DNA of 64,000 nt from PWQG01 sp040882255 (GTDB taxonomy: Bacteria; Pseudomonadota; Gammaproteobacteria; Pseudomonadales; Pseudohongiellaceae), in assembly GCA_040882255.1 (NCBI GenBank), contig JBBEBP010000016.1:62001-126000 (forward strand). Direction: 5' to 3'. The stretch's first letter is position 1; every line of letters starts with the position of its first letter. Below, piece by piece: positions 43,901-51,700 of the stretch. The translations under genes and the position numbers were made by a program. The notes below the pieces were generated by a model that did no database searches, was not told where the DNA came from, and saw only the letters and a program-made list of their open reading frames with translations.

Positions 43901-44124
43901 CCGTGGACCTGGTCAATGGCGAGATCGAGGCGGGGGGACCGATCAGCTCGCAGTGGGAAGCCCTGGCCAGCGCCATCGTTTTCGGGCTGTCCTTTGCCAC
44001 GTTGCTGACGCTGATCGTAACGCCTGCCATGCTGGCGATGCCGGAACGGCTCCGGGAAATTCTGAGGGCACTGCCCCTGCCCCTGCCCGGCCGCGCACAA
44101 CAGCCATCGCTCGATCAGCGGTAG
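40939..44124 (+). CDS. RND efflux transporter permease
   Basis: The 1061-aa protein has the 12-helix RND architecture with two large periplasmic loops, starting with a typical first helix (TTLSIFVVVALVGLISY) and IPVELNPDVTVPVI. Helix 4 reads GLGMLIDGSIVMVEFADRK: the first of the two proton-relay Asp residues of AcrB-type pumps is kept, the second is Gly. The partner adaptor is upstream. The substrate class is not predictable. The last 10 bases overlap the 3' end of the convergent BatA-like gene. Confidence 0.94.
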   Translation: MRYLKASVSHARTTLSIFVVVALVGLISYRTIPVELNPDVTVPVIITTIVHQGISPEDAERLLARPTEIELKNVDGIEQIRSFSNEGAATIITEFDVNFDPDLALNDIRSAIDRAKARFPQETEEPVIQEVSAATVPVVQIAISGEGVPERVLLQTAQDLQREIEGLPDILSADMIGAREELLEVLIDPARLETYGLTNNQVVQAVTSNNRLIPAGMIDTGQGSFSVKLPGLIETADDLYDLPIAANEEGVLVLSDIAEVRRTFKDAERYAYANGQQSISLDVQKRKGANLIAAMDEIDELVREARLTLPPAVDISYLNNTIPLVIEQVSGLQGNMATAMFLVLIVVIAAVGVRSGILVALSVPFSFFFAFIIISALGFTYNFMVIFGLLLGLGMLIDGSIVMVEFADRKMAEGYPRRDAYQEAVNRMFWPILASTATTLAAFLPMMFWPGVSGEFMRYLPITVFAVLVGALFYALLFAPTLGALFGKSSTASAATGNRQLRELETGDPTALDGITGLYARILKVAVGMPVIVFAGSITTLVVIVITYLSFGRGVEFFTSVEPNQTQVRIFARGNQSPEEIRDIVLDVESRIRDIGHYKNMVTQTGAGRSLGGGQGAAPDLVGTIFLEFTDRRERDLDGFEVENLYRDAVSDLPGISAEIVTPEQGPPVGKELQVEFYGDNLDALISEARRVRDHMENGMEGLIDIDDTTPVPGIEWTLSMDRARAAMSGANISEVGAAVQLLTNGVMMGEYRPDDSEEEVEIRIRYPERYRGVESIDDIRINSSQGLVPISSFITRQANEAVTSIQRVDSTRVMYVRANPADGYLTDNKVQELTQWLAGNPPPPGVNYRFRGANEEQEESFAFLLQAFVLALSMMAILLVTQFNSFYQSALILSSVLLSTAGVLLGLLITGQTFSVILTGIGIVALAGIIVNNNIVLIDTFNYLRTKYPQWAIRDVIVQTGAQRLRPVFLTTFTTGCGLLPLALGVSVDLVNGEIEAGGPISSQWEALASAIVFGLSFATLLTLIVTPAMLAMPERLREILRALPLPLPGRAQQPSLDQR

Positions 44125-46145
44125 GTGCGGTTCGCCACCCGGGTCTCCAGCAGCAATAGCAGCATGACCAGCAGCAGGAGCCACCACCAGACGCGTTGAG
44201 GTTGCTCGACCTCGCTCATCAGTTGCGCGCTCCTGACCCGCTCACTCTGTACGGGAGCGGTCTCCGGATTGATCAGGCGGTCCTGTAACGTGGCGCCTGG
44301 CACTTTCTCCATGTTACCGGCATCGGCGCCCACGTTGACCGCCAGCAACCGCTGACTGTCGTTCCGCCCCACGCGCAGGATCCCCGGCTCGCTGGCTACC
44401 AGCACCGGATCAAGGGATGACAGAGTGGTCATCTCCCTTTCGCTGTGACGCACCTCCAACGTTTCGCCCGCCTCCATCCATGAAGAAAGATTGATACGGT
44501 CCCCTGCCACATACGCACCCGGCATCCGTGGCGGCTGTGCCAGATAATCGAGCATCTCATGCACAAAGGGAAGATACAGTCCCTGCAATGGCAGGTTACT
44601 CCAGCTGGTATCCAGCGCAGTGGTCAATAGCAATACACGCCCTGCTCCGGCCTCCCCCTCGATCAACGCCGGATCGCCGTTATCGAAGCGCATGAGGACA
44701 CGGCTGCCCGCCGCCGGCTCGCTCTGCCAGTAGCCCCGGAACCGCGCGGACCAGTCGATATCCAGCGGCTCGAGCACAGGGTGGCGGCGATCGCGGTCCG
44801 CCAGCAACAGGTAGTCGTTTCCTCCCAGCGCTTCAGCTTGACGCAAGCGCGCCGGCAGAACATCAAGCCACTCACTCAGCTCGGTGCCCCCGGTGTTGCG
44901 CCCGGGCGCCACCAGCAAACTGCCGCCATTCCCGACAAACCGGGACACAGCGGCACCCTGCCGGGCAGTGGATAGCCCGGCATCAAGAAGCACCAGTACG
45001 TCATGGGACGACAGCTCACCCGGATCGAATTCGTCCTCCGTTACAGAAGTGACCGACCAGGGACTCTCCACCCCCTCACCCGACAGGGCCAACTCGAACC
45101 AGTGCGCCCCGTCCTCATACCAGTTCCCGGACGGTGAGCCGTTCACCAGCAACACCCGGATCTCCGGCCGGACGTCGATGGCGAAGAAATGCCGGTTATC
45201 CGCAGAAAAGTCGTCACCCTCCACGCGCACTTCGCCATCGCGTTGCCCCGCCGATTCAAACTCGACGGGCAGCCGCGCCACGGCCTCCGAGCGATCAGCC
45301 AGCGACAGGGTGTCGCGGCTGACCGGTTCGTCATCGATCAGCAGGGTGACTCTGGCCTCGTCCGTGTGCACAGAGCCATTGCTGCGAATCCGGGCCAGCA
45401 CCTCGTGCCCGCCTCCGCCCTCCACGAGCTGATCCGGCGCCCTGACGTCCAGTATGGCCAGATTCCGCGCCGGGTCGCCCACCATATCGACCGTCTGCAG
45501 AGTGACACCGGGTGACAGTTGCCAGGCGGAGTCAATGCCCTGCATGCCAATGGTCTGGAATGCGGACAACATGATGATCTCGCGCCGCTCGTGCCGGGCT
45601 TCCCGCAAGAGCTCATTGGCCGCCCGCAGTGCCGGTCCGAAGCGGGGCGCCTGATATCCGGGTGCCTCCATATCCGAAACCGCCCCGCGCATTGTCTCCC
45701 GGTCCGTGGTCAGCGCCCTCACGGACAGCGGCGAGCCCGCAAACTCCACCAGCCCGGCCTCATCACCCGGCTGAAGACCGTCCAGTCGTTCCAGAACCGC
45801 CTGCTGCAGGTGCTCATTCCGGTCGCCATGCTGCATGATCAGGGAGCGGTCCAGCACGAAAACCACGGAACGCGGTTCGCCATCCATCAGTTGTCCAATG
45901 GATCCCTGGAAAAAAAGCGGCCGGGCAAACGCGAAGACCAGCAGCGCAATGATCCCGGCGCGCATCGCCAGCAACAACCACTGCTGGATCTGCTGGAACA
46001 GCACACGCTTGCGCCTGGTGGCCTTGAGGAAACGCAGGGAGGCAAATGGAACCCTGGGCGGCTTTTCCCGGCGGATCAGGTGGATCGCCACCGGCAGCGC
46101 CACGGCCAACAGACCGAACAGAAAAAATGGTGCCAGAAATCCCAC
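44115..46145 (-). CDS. BatA-like membrane protein with vWA-type domain
   Basis: The 676-aa protein begins with the BatA N-terminal membrane segment (FLFGLLAVALPVAIHLIRR) and a second helix (LLLAMRAGIIALLVFAFARPL), then a vWA-like domain (from about 90). The metal-site motif reads FVLDRSLIM, so the second Ser of the usual DxSxS is missing. Later parts contain Rossmann-like strands (DVLVLLDAG; GGSLLVAPG) similar to amidotransferase-like folds, and a C-terminal helix (VWWWLLLLVMLLLLLE). It starts with GTG at 46145, sharing one base with the DUF58 stop (TAGTG). It is the last gene of the MoxR/vWA operon. Confidence 0.85.
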   Translation of the reverse strand: MGFLAPFFLFGLLAVALPVAIHLIRREKPPRVPFASLRFLKATRRKRVLFQQIQQWLLLAMRAGIIALLVFAFARPLFFQGSIGQLMDGEPRSVVFVLDRSLIMQHGDRNEHLQQAVLERLDGLQPGDEAGLVEFAGSPLSVRALTTDRETMRGAVSDMEAPGYQAPRFGPALRAANELLREARHERREIIMLSAFQTIGMQGIDSAWQLSPGVTLQTVDMVGDPARNLAILDVRAPDQLVEGGGGHEVLARIRSNGSVHTDEARVTLLIDDEPVSRDTLSLADRSEAVARLPVEFESAGQRDGEVRVEGDDFSADNRHFFAIDVRPEIRVLLVNGSPSGNWYEDGAHWFELALSGEGVESPWSVTSVTEDEFDPGELSSHDVLVLLDAGLSTARQGAAVSRFVGNGGSLLVAPGRNTGGTELSEWLDVLPARLRQAEALGGNDYLLLADRDRRHPVLEPLDIDWSARFRGYWQSEPAAGSRVLMRFDNGDPALIEGEAGAGRVLLLTTALDTSWSNLPLQGLYLPFVHEMLDYLAQPPRMPGAYVAGDRINLSSWMEAGETLEVRHSEREMTTLSSLDPVLVASEPGILRVGRNDSQRLLAVNVGADAGNMEKVPGATLQDRLINPETAPVQSERVRSAQLMSEVEQPQRVWWWLLLLVMLLLLLETRVANRTYR

Positions 46146-47038
46146 TAGAACCTCCTACCGCGGCGTGACATGTATGTGAACAACGCCTGGTCCAGTGGCT
46201 TCGACGTATCCATCAGGCAATAGTCGACCGCCCCTCGCTGGCATTCAGTGCGGCAGTAGTCGAGGTACTGCTGCAACTGCTCGAGATAACTCTGGCGAAC
46301 CGCTCCCGGCGTGGTGATGTGCGTGTCGCCCGTCTCCATGTCAACAAACTCCGAGGAGTCTCCGAACTCGAAGTGCAATTCCTGCGGGTCCAGGACATGA
46401 AACACGATCACCTCGTTCCCCATGGCACGCAGCTGCCGCAACATGGCGATAGTACCCTCTTCGTCCTCCAGCAGATCGCTGACCAGTACCACCATGCTCT
46501 TGCGCTTGAGGTTCTGCGCCAGCTCCCGCAGCGGCTTGACGATATTGGTGGTCGTGCCGGGTTTCAGAGCCTGGAGGGTGCGCAGCAACTGCATGAGATG
46601 GGGCTGACGGGCCCTGGCCGGGATGTAGTCCCGAACACCCTCGTCGAACGTGATCAGGCCCACCGCGTCGCGCTGACGCATGATGAAGTAGGCCAACGCA
46701 GAGGCCAGGGTACGTGCATACTCCAGTTTGTTCATGCCCCCGGAGCCGTAGGCCATGGACGCACTGCTGTCGAGCAGGATATGACAGCGCAGATTGGTCT
46801 CGTCCTCGTACTGCTTGATGAACAGCTTGTCACTGCGCCCGTAGAGCTTCCAGTCCACATGGCGCATGTCATCGCCACGCTGGTAGTGACGGTAGTCGGT
46901 GAACTCGACACTGAAACCCCGGTTGGGACTGCGGTGCTGGCCAGCCAGAAAACCCTCCACCACGACCCGCGCACGCAGCTCCAGGTTGTCCAGGCTGCCC
47001 AGCACGGTGGGATCGATGAAGTTCTCGTTCTGCGCCAT
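46145..47038 (-). CDS. DUF58 (vWA-like) protein
   Basis: The 297-aa soluble protein carries the DUF58 core (HYQRGDDMRHVDWKLYGRSD) and a vWA fold with an intact metal-site motif LLDSSASMAYG. DUF58 proteins are standard partners of MoxR ATPases. It lies 16 bp downstream of the moxR-like gene and is coupled to the BatA-like gene. Cytoplasmic; a role in MoxR-assisted assembly is inferred from family context. Confidence 0.92.
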   Translation of the reverse strand: MAQNENFIDPTVLGSLDNLELRARVVVEGFLAGQHRSPNRGFSVEFTDYRHYQRGDDMRHVDWKLYGRSDKLFIKQYEDETNLRCHILLDSSASMAYGSGGMNKLEYARTLASALAYFIMRQRDAVGLITFDEGVRDYIPARARQPHLMQLLRTLQALKPGTTTNIVKPLRELAQNLKRKSMVVLVSDLLEDEEGTIAMLRQLRAMGNEVIVFHVLDPQELHFEFGDSSEFVDMETGDTHITTPGAVRQSYLEQLQQYLDYCRTECQRGAVDYCLMDTSKPLDQALFTYMSRRGRRF

Positions 47039-47054
47039 GGCGTCAGTATTCCCG

Positions 47055-48104
47055 TTACAGGCCGGTTCTGGGTTCGGCTACCGCTTCCAGAAGACGGCGG
47101 ATGACCTCGTCGGTGGTAATGCGTTCGGCTTCCGCATGAAAGTTCAACAACAACCGGTGCCGGAGCACGGAGGGGGCCAGGGCTCTTATATCCCCGTAGG
47201 AAACATTGTAGCGCCCCTTGAGCAGCGCCCGGACCTTGGCGGCCAGCACGAGGTTCTGCGAGGCACGAATACCACCACCCCAGCTGACCCAGTCCTTGAT
47301 GAACTGCGGTGCCAACTCGCTCTGCGGACGCGACGAATGCACCAGACGGACCGCATACTGTATCACCGGTGTCGCCGCCGGCACCTGCCGGGCGATCTGC
47401 TGGAAGGCCAGTATGTCTTCCCCGCTCAGGGGGTGGGCCACGGTATTGTCCACCACCTGCGTGGTATTGGATACGACCTGGACCTCGTCCTCCTCCGACA
47501 GGTACCCCAGGTCGATCTTGAACATGAAGCGGTCCAACTGGGCTTCCGGCAACGGATAGGTGCCTTCCAGTTCGATGGGGTTCTGCGTGGCCAGCACGAA
47601 GAACGGCCTGGCCATCGGGTAGGTATGACCGGCCGCCGTCACCTGTCGCTCTTCCATCGCCTCCAGCAGGCTGGATTGCGTTTTGGGGGGCGTCCGGTTA
47701 ATTTCGTCGGCCAGCAGGATACTGGTGAAAATCGGACCGCGTACAAACACCAGCTTGCGCTGCCCATCCGTCTCCTCCACGATCTCCGCACCCACGACAT
47801 CAGACGGCATCAGGTCCGGTGTGAACTGGATGCGGCTGAAGTCCACCTGCAGGATATCGGCCACGGTCTTGATCAGCAGCGTCTTGGCCAGGCCTGGCAC
47901 TCCGGTGACGAGACAGTGACCACCGGCGAACAGTGCGATCAGCAACTCGTCGACCACTTCGTCCTGACCGATGATGACCTTTCGGATCTCGGTGACGATC
48001 TCCTCGTAACCCTCCTTCATGCGCTGCACCAGCGCCAGGTCGTCCTGGTTCTCCAGGCCGGCGGCATCCTCGGCGGGGGTATCCCCGGTGATGGTGTCAC
48101 TCAT
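47055..48104 (-). CDS. MoxR family AAA+ ATPase
   Basis: The 349-aa protein has the MoxR Walker A GVPGLAKTLL, Walker B ILLADEINR and the sensor region ATQNPIELEGTYPLPEAQLDRF. MoxR ATPases act as chaperones that help mature protein complexes or insert metal cofactors, usually with vWA-domain partners. The start at 48104 follows AGGAAG. It sits between the DUF4159 gene (36 bp gap) and the DUF58 gene. Cytoplasmic. Confidence 0.95.
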   Translation of the reverse strand: MSDTITGDTPAEDAAGLENQDDLALVQRMKEGYEEIVTEIRKVIIGQDEVVDELLIALFAGGHCLVTGVPGLAKTLLIKTVADILQVDFSRIQFTPDLMPSDVVGAEIVEETDGQRKLVFVRGPIFTSILLADEINRTPPKTQSSLLEAMEERQVTAAGHTYPMARPFFVLATQNPIELEGTYPLPEAQLDRFMFKIDLGYLSEEDEVQVVSNTTQVVDNTVAHPLSGEDILAFQQIARQVPAATPVIQYAVRLVHSSRPQSELAPQFIKDWVSWGGGIRASQNLVLAAKVRALLKGRYNVSYGDIRALAPSVLRHRLLLNFHAEAERITTDEVIRRLLEAVAEPRTGL

Positions 48105-48140
48105 AGCAGCTTCCTGTTGTCAGGCGCGGACCGGCCGCGC

Positions 48141-49001
48141 TCAATGGGTGTAGGCATAGATCAGGTAGTTGATTCCCAGCCGGTATGCCTCGTTACTGTA
48201 TTCCGTCGGGTAATATTCATCAAAGGTGTGTTCCCAGCCGTCACCCAGGTCGGTATTGTAATTGGCCACCAGCATGACGCGCCCGTCATCATCCAGGATG
48301 GCGTGCACAGACGGTGGGTACTCGGGATCATCCAGATTGAAAGTCCGGTTGTTCCAGGTCACCATCCGGCCCGGCACCTGCGCCACACGCTCTATGTCAT
48401 AGAACATGTGGAAGATCTCGTGGTCGTTGTTCAGCTCCACCAGTTCACGCTCCGGAAAGATCCTGGCGATTTCCACCAGAAAATCCTGCCAGTGCGCCTC
48501 GCTCCAGAAGTCGTCAAGCATGACAAAGCCCCCGCGCAACATGAACTCGCGCAGTGACTCGACCTCCTCCGGAGTGAAATCAGGACCACTGCGAGGAGTG
48601 CCGACGGGTACGCGCTTCATGGTCATGTACAGGAAAATCTGTTCGTACAGCGCGGGGTCGGTCAGATCCACCCAACGGTGGTGCCCTGTATTGGCGTCGA
48701 TGTTGGTGTAGCGTTCGACACCACGCAGAAAGTTCGCTTCCGCGTCCGGATAGTCGGTATCCCACCAGCCGCGGCGCCAACTGCGCCCGCCGGCATGGTT
48801 TTCATAGCGGCCACGGGTCCAGACGAATCCGGGCTCGCCGCTGCCCTGGTACTGATAGGGCTGCTCTTCCGCTATCGGCCCGGCATCGAATCCGGGAGGC
48901 AAACCCGGGCCGCGCTCCCGCTGCGCCTGTACAGCAAAGCTGGTCAGCACCAGTACAAGGGCGAAACAGACCTGGTCAAGTGAGTAGTGCCGGAAATTCA
49001 C
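48141..49001 (-). CDS. Exported DUF4159 protein
   Basis: The 286-aa protein has a signal peptide (FALVLVLTSFAVQAQ) and a DUF4159 domain (about 85-286: ANFLRGVERYTNI, FMLRGGFVMLDDFW, MLVANYNTDLGDGWEH), which adopts a glutamine-amidotransferase-like fold without an obvious catalytic Cys. DUF4159 genes commonly occur in MoxR/BatA clusters. The start is a GTG at 49001 that overlaps the stop of the TPR/peptidase gene (GTGA) and follows GGAGGGAG. Confidence 0.9.
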   Translation of the reverse strand: MNFRHYSLDQVCFALVLVLTSFAVQAQRERGPGLPPGFDAGPIAEEQPYQYQGSGEPGFVWTRGRYENHAGGRSWRRGWWDTDYPDAEANFLRGVERYTNIDANTGHHRWVDLTDPALYEQIFLYMTMKRVPVGTPRSGPDFTPEEVESLREFMLRGGFVMLDDFWSEAHWQDFLVEIARIFPERELVELNNDHEIFHMFYDIERVAQVPGRMVTWNNRTFNLDDPEYPPSVHAILDDDGRVMLVANYNTDLGDGWEHTFDEYYPTEYSNEAYRLGINYLIYAYTH

Positions 49002-51700
49002 GGCGCTCCCTCCAGGGCGTCCAGCAGGACCCGTTGCGCTGCCTCATAGGTCGGCGCCTGCTCCAGAGCCCTGAGGACGGTGGTACGCGCCTCACCCGGC
49101 TGCCCGTTATTCAGGTAGGCCCGCGCGAGCCGGGTACGGGCGTCGACCGGATCATTGCGCTCCAGCGTTGTGACTATCTCCAGCTCCTGCACGGCGCGGG
49201 CGGTTTCCTGTTGCTGTTCCGCCACCCGGGCGGCCAGTTCATGCACATCCAGGCGGTAGGGGTTGATGGCCATGGCACGATCGATGTAATAATCAGCACG
49301 TTCCAGATCATCGCGATCAATGGCATCCTGCGCCAGCACCATCGCAGAACCAAAGTCGTGTTGCTGATTTTCCAGCAGGATGGCCAGCCATTCCATCCGG
49401 GCTTCCCGGTTTCCCTGTGCCTCATATACCTGGGCCATCACCAATGGCGGGCTGGGGTAACCGGCGTAGGTGGGCAGGATATCGTGTGCTTCCCGCAGGT
49501 GCTGCCGGGCCAGGGCGTAGTCACCCTCCCTGAACAGGACGATACCCAGCTGCAGATGCGCCTGGAAATCACGGGGATTCTGTTCGACTCGCGCTTCCAT
49601 GTAGCGTTTGATGGAGGCATTGTTGTAGACCTCCGCCATCACAGCGCTGTTGTTCTCCCGCACTCCGTGCCCATGCCCGGCGCCCTCGTCCGGGGCATCT
49701 TCATTGTGTACATATACGTCCATGTCATCCACGCGCTGGCGTATCCAGCGTTGAAAGCCGTCATCGAAGGTATCCAGATCCATGTCGAAGACGTTCTCGA
49801 AGCGCTCGGCATTACTGCGGATCTCGCCATATTCGTCGATCAACGCCAGCAGATGATCAAAGCTGTACTCCTCGACGATGTAATCCACCACCAGATAGGA
49901 CTGGAAATAGGCGAAACCGAGATCCGCATTGCTGCGTGCGCCGCTGAATCCCGCATTCAGTGAACCGACGTGCAGCAGTTGATCGTCGCGCACGGCACGG
50001 ACCAGGTCCAGCCCCTGGCGCCGGCCCCACTCGGGCCTGAGCTGGCTCTCCTCCCAGGTGGAGATGCCTTCCGACAGCCAGCGCGGTATCCGGTTGTCGG
50101 TCATCTGCAACGTGAAGACATGAACCAGCTCATGCCACAGGATTTCCTGCCAGTTCGCCTCCAGATCATCCGGCGAGATCAATGTCACGACCCGGCCAAA
50201 ACAGATACCGACCAGCGGGCCGATATCGGGCAGGCCGACTGAACGCACTGCGAAATCCTCGCTGTTCTCGAACACCTGTATGATGACCGGCACCTGTGGC
50301 TCATAACCGTAGCGTTCCACCAGCACGTCCCAGCTCTCCTCCAGCAACTCGGACATATAGGGCCACAGGACCAGTGAATCCCGCGAACTCATGTTGACGC
50401 GAAAGTGCTCGGTCTCCAGCGTGGCGTAGCCGTCCAGGGTGTCATACAGCTGCAGCAGATTGGAGGTCAGCACGTTGAACGGATCATTATCGAATGCCAG
50501 TTCCAGATGCTCTCGGCCTTCCTCTTCCTCCCCCAGGCGCACCAGGTTATTACCCAGCACAGTGCGGCCATGCCAGTACCCGGCGTCGGCCTCTATCGAC
50601 TCCCGGGCGTATTCAACCGCCTCGGTAAAACGGTAATCATGCCCGAACATCTCCGCGACGGTGGCATAGAAAGAGGCGTTGTCCGGGCTGAATGCATCAA
50701 CCCGCTCCTCCAGCTCCCGGTAGCGATCCATCTCTTCCTGCATCGCGGCCAGACCGGCCAGTGTCGCCAGTGCGGTGACCGACTCGGGGTTGACCGCCAG
50801 TGCCTCCTCCAGGAAACCGCGTGCCTCATCGTAGCGCTCGTTGCGGACCATGAGCTCACCGAACAGCGTCAATGCCCCGGCGTCTCCCGGATTCACTTCC
50901 AGGGCATCACGCAGCCGGCGCTCGGTATTGCCGATGCGGGCCAGACCGACCATGGCGGGGGTATAGCGCCGATTGACCTCCAGTGCATCGGAAAAAGAGC
51001 GCTGTGCATCCGCTTCATTGTATTTTTCCTGGAACAATCGCCCCCACAGGACGTGCGCCTCGACATTGTCCCCGTCCGTGCGCACGGCTTCGCTGAACAG
51101 CGAGTTGGCCTCATGGAACCGGTCCAGACGCCAGTTCGCCAGAGCCACCATCGCCACCTCTTCCGAGCGGAACACCGAACCGTTCATGTACCGCTGTATG
51201 GCCTGTTCCAGGTAAGGTTCCGCCTCTCCGTCACGGCCCAGGTACATCAACAGGTCTCCGTACTGCACGAGGGCCCGGACCGGTGGTGTCACACTTTCCC
51301 GGATCAACTCACCCAGTATCTCCACCGCACGGGCCGACTGTCCGGTGTCGCGCAGCAGTTCAGCCAGCTGCACACTGTGCTCCCGCCACTCCGCGTAATC
51401 GTCACCGATCAGGGTCTCCAGGCGCCCGATGGCCTGCTCGTACTGTCCGATGGCTGCGCGTGCGCGGGCCTCTCCCGCTGCCGTTTCGCCCACCAGATCC
51501 GGATCACTCACCAGGGGATAAAGCTCTGCGGCAGCCTGCCAGGAACCGCGGTCGGCCAGCTCATGGGCCCGTTGCAGCAGCAGATCAGTAGAGCCAGCCT
51601 GCCGATCCGGTTGTTGAGCCACCGTCGCGGCGGGCAACAATGCCAGCCCCACGGCAAACGCAACGGCTCGTTGTCGTCGCAGAAAATCAGGGCAATTCAT
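48998..51700 (-). CDS. Exported TPR protein with gluzincin (peptidase MA-like) domain
   Basis: The 900-aa protein has a signal peptide (AVAFAVGLALLPAATVAQQ), about ten TPR-like helical repeats in the N-terminal 420 residues, a zinc-peptidase domain with WHELVHVF (HExxH, His523/His527) and a downstream LSEGIS Glu (about 544), and more TPR repeats in the last 250 residues. This is the gluzincin layout. It is predicted to act in the periplasm. The start follows a perfect AGGAGG and overlaps the caspase-like gene by 14 bases. The substrate could be a component of the same operon; that is inference. Confidence 0.88.
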   Translation of the reverse strand: MNCPDFLRRQRAVAFAVGLALLPAATVAQQPDRQAGSTDLLLQRAHELADRGSWQAAAELYPLVSDPDLVGETAAGEARARAAIGQYEQAIGRLETLIGDDYAEWREHSVQLAELLRDTGQSARAVEILGELIRESVTPPVRALVQYGDLLMYLGRDGEAEPYLEQAIQRYMNGSVFRSEEVAMVALANWRLDRFHEANSLFSEAVRTDGDNVEAHVLWGRLFQEKYNEADAQRSFSDALEVNRRYTPAMVGLARIGNTERRLRDALEVNPGDAGALTLFGELMVRNERYDEARGFLEEALAVNPESVTALATLAGLAAMQEEMDRYRELEERVDAFSPDNASFYATVAEMFGHDYRFTEAVEYARESIEADAGYWHGRTVLGNNLVRLGEEEEGREHLELAFDNDPFNVLTSNLLQLYDTLDGYATLETEHFRVNMSSRDSLVLWPYMSELLEESWDVLVERYGYEPQVPVIIQVFENSEDFAVRSVGLPDIGPLVGICFGRVVTLISPDDLEANWQEILWHELVHVFTLQMTDNRIPRWLSEGISTWEESQLRPEWGRRQGLDLVRAVRDDQLLHVGSLNAGFSGARSNADLGFAYFQSYLVVDYIVEEYSFDHLLALIDEYGEIRSNAERFENVFDMDLDTFDDGFQRWIRQRVDDMDVYVHNEDAPDEGAGHGHGVRENNSAVMAEVYNNASIKRYMEARVEQNPRDFQAHLQLGIVLFREGDYALARQHLREAHDILPTYAGYPSPPLVMAQVYEAQGNREARMEWLAILLENQQHDFGSAMVLAQDAIDRDDLERADYYIDRAMAINPYRLDVHELAARVAEQQQETARAVQELEIVTTLERNDPVDARTRLARAYLNNGQPGEARTTVLRALEQAPTYEAAQRVLLDALEGAP

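Noticed and set aside
46899..48557. A 552-codon plus-strand frame across the DUF58, MoxR and DUF4159 genes
   Set aside because: It crosses three real genes on the other strand and has no recognisable content.
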